This document shows, one piece after another, positions 5,984 through 5,987 of a stretch of 5,987 bases of DNA. The notes under the pieces were generated by a model that had not been told where the DNA came from, ran no database searches, and saw nothing but the letters and a program-made list of their open reading frames with translations. Source of the stretch: Pseudomonadota bacterium (lineage in GTDB: Bacteria; Pseudomonadota; Alphaproteobacteria; Caulobacterales; Aquidulcibacteraceae); assembly GCA_023461135.1 (NCBI GenBank), contig JAEWNX010000145.1, positions 1 through 5,987 on the forward strand. Reading direction: 5' to 3'. How positions within the stretch are numbered: the stretch's first letter is position 1; every line of letters starts with the position of its first letter. The translations under genes were made by a program, and so were the position numbers.

Positions 5984-5987
5984 ACCC

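Noticed and set aside
1..5987. A new defence system, mobile element or CRISPR array
   Set aside because: Every gene fits the polysaccharide biosynthesis pathway. There are no direct-repeat arrays, transposase or integrase motifs, or terminal inverted repeats that I can see.

Overview
The window is very GC-rich and is filled almost end to end with protein-coding genes. The protein families, the gene order and the G/C-ending codon use point to an alphaproteobacterium, most likely in the Caulobacterales/Hyphomonadaceae range. The genes form a Wzx/Wzy-type exopolysaccharide cluster. Their order matches the Caulobacter holdfast synthesis (hfs) locus: initiating sugar transferase, flippase, GT2 glycosyltransferase and CE4 deacetylase as hfsE-F-G-H, opposite an hfsB-like ATPase. 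The hfs names are inferred from family plus gene order. No sequence search was possible.

Layout. A 21-residue C-terminal fragment (2-67, +), probably of the Wzc-like HfsA, overlaps the hfsB-like gene (64-753, +) by 4 bases. All other genes are on the minus strand and are read from right to left: hfsE-like sugar-1-phosphate transferase (4777 to 5841, with a reading frame open to 5970), hfsF-like flippase (3323-4780), hfsG-like GT2 (2404-3333), hfsH-like deacetylase (1649-2407) and a second GT2, possibly HfsL-like (741-1652). Every junction in this run overlaps, by 4, 11, 4 and 4 bases, so it is probably one translationally coupled operon with its promoter beyond the right edge. The last minus-strand gene and hfsB converge and overlap tail to tail by 13 bases. 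An imperfect hairpin follows immediately.

How the genes work together (known family roles applied by inference): HfsE loads the first sugar phosphate, probably glucose, onto undecaprenyl phosphate. HfsG and the second GT2 extend the lipid-linked repeat unit, HfsH removes N-acetyl groups, and HfsF flips the unit to the periplasm. The HfsA/HfsB pair would work with a polymerase and an outer-membrane channel in chain-length control and export. No Wzy polymerase (hfsC) and no outer-membrane exporter (hfsD) are in the window.

Oddities worth attention: HfsB lacks the Walker A lysine and has no tyrosine cluster. The right end holds a G-rich, quadruplex-capable tract where the hfsE frame is broken by a stop. 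A second GT2 converges on hfsB. There is no gene-free stretch longer than 300 bases. I see no tRNA, rRNA, CRISPR array or mobile element.
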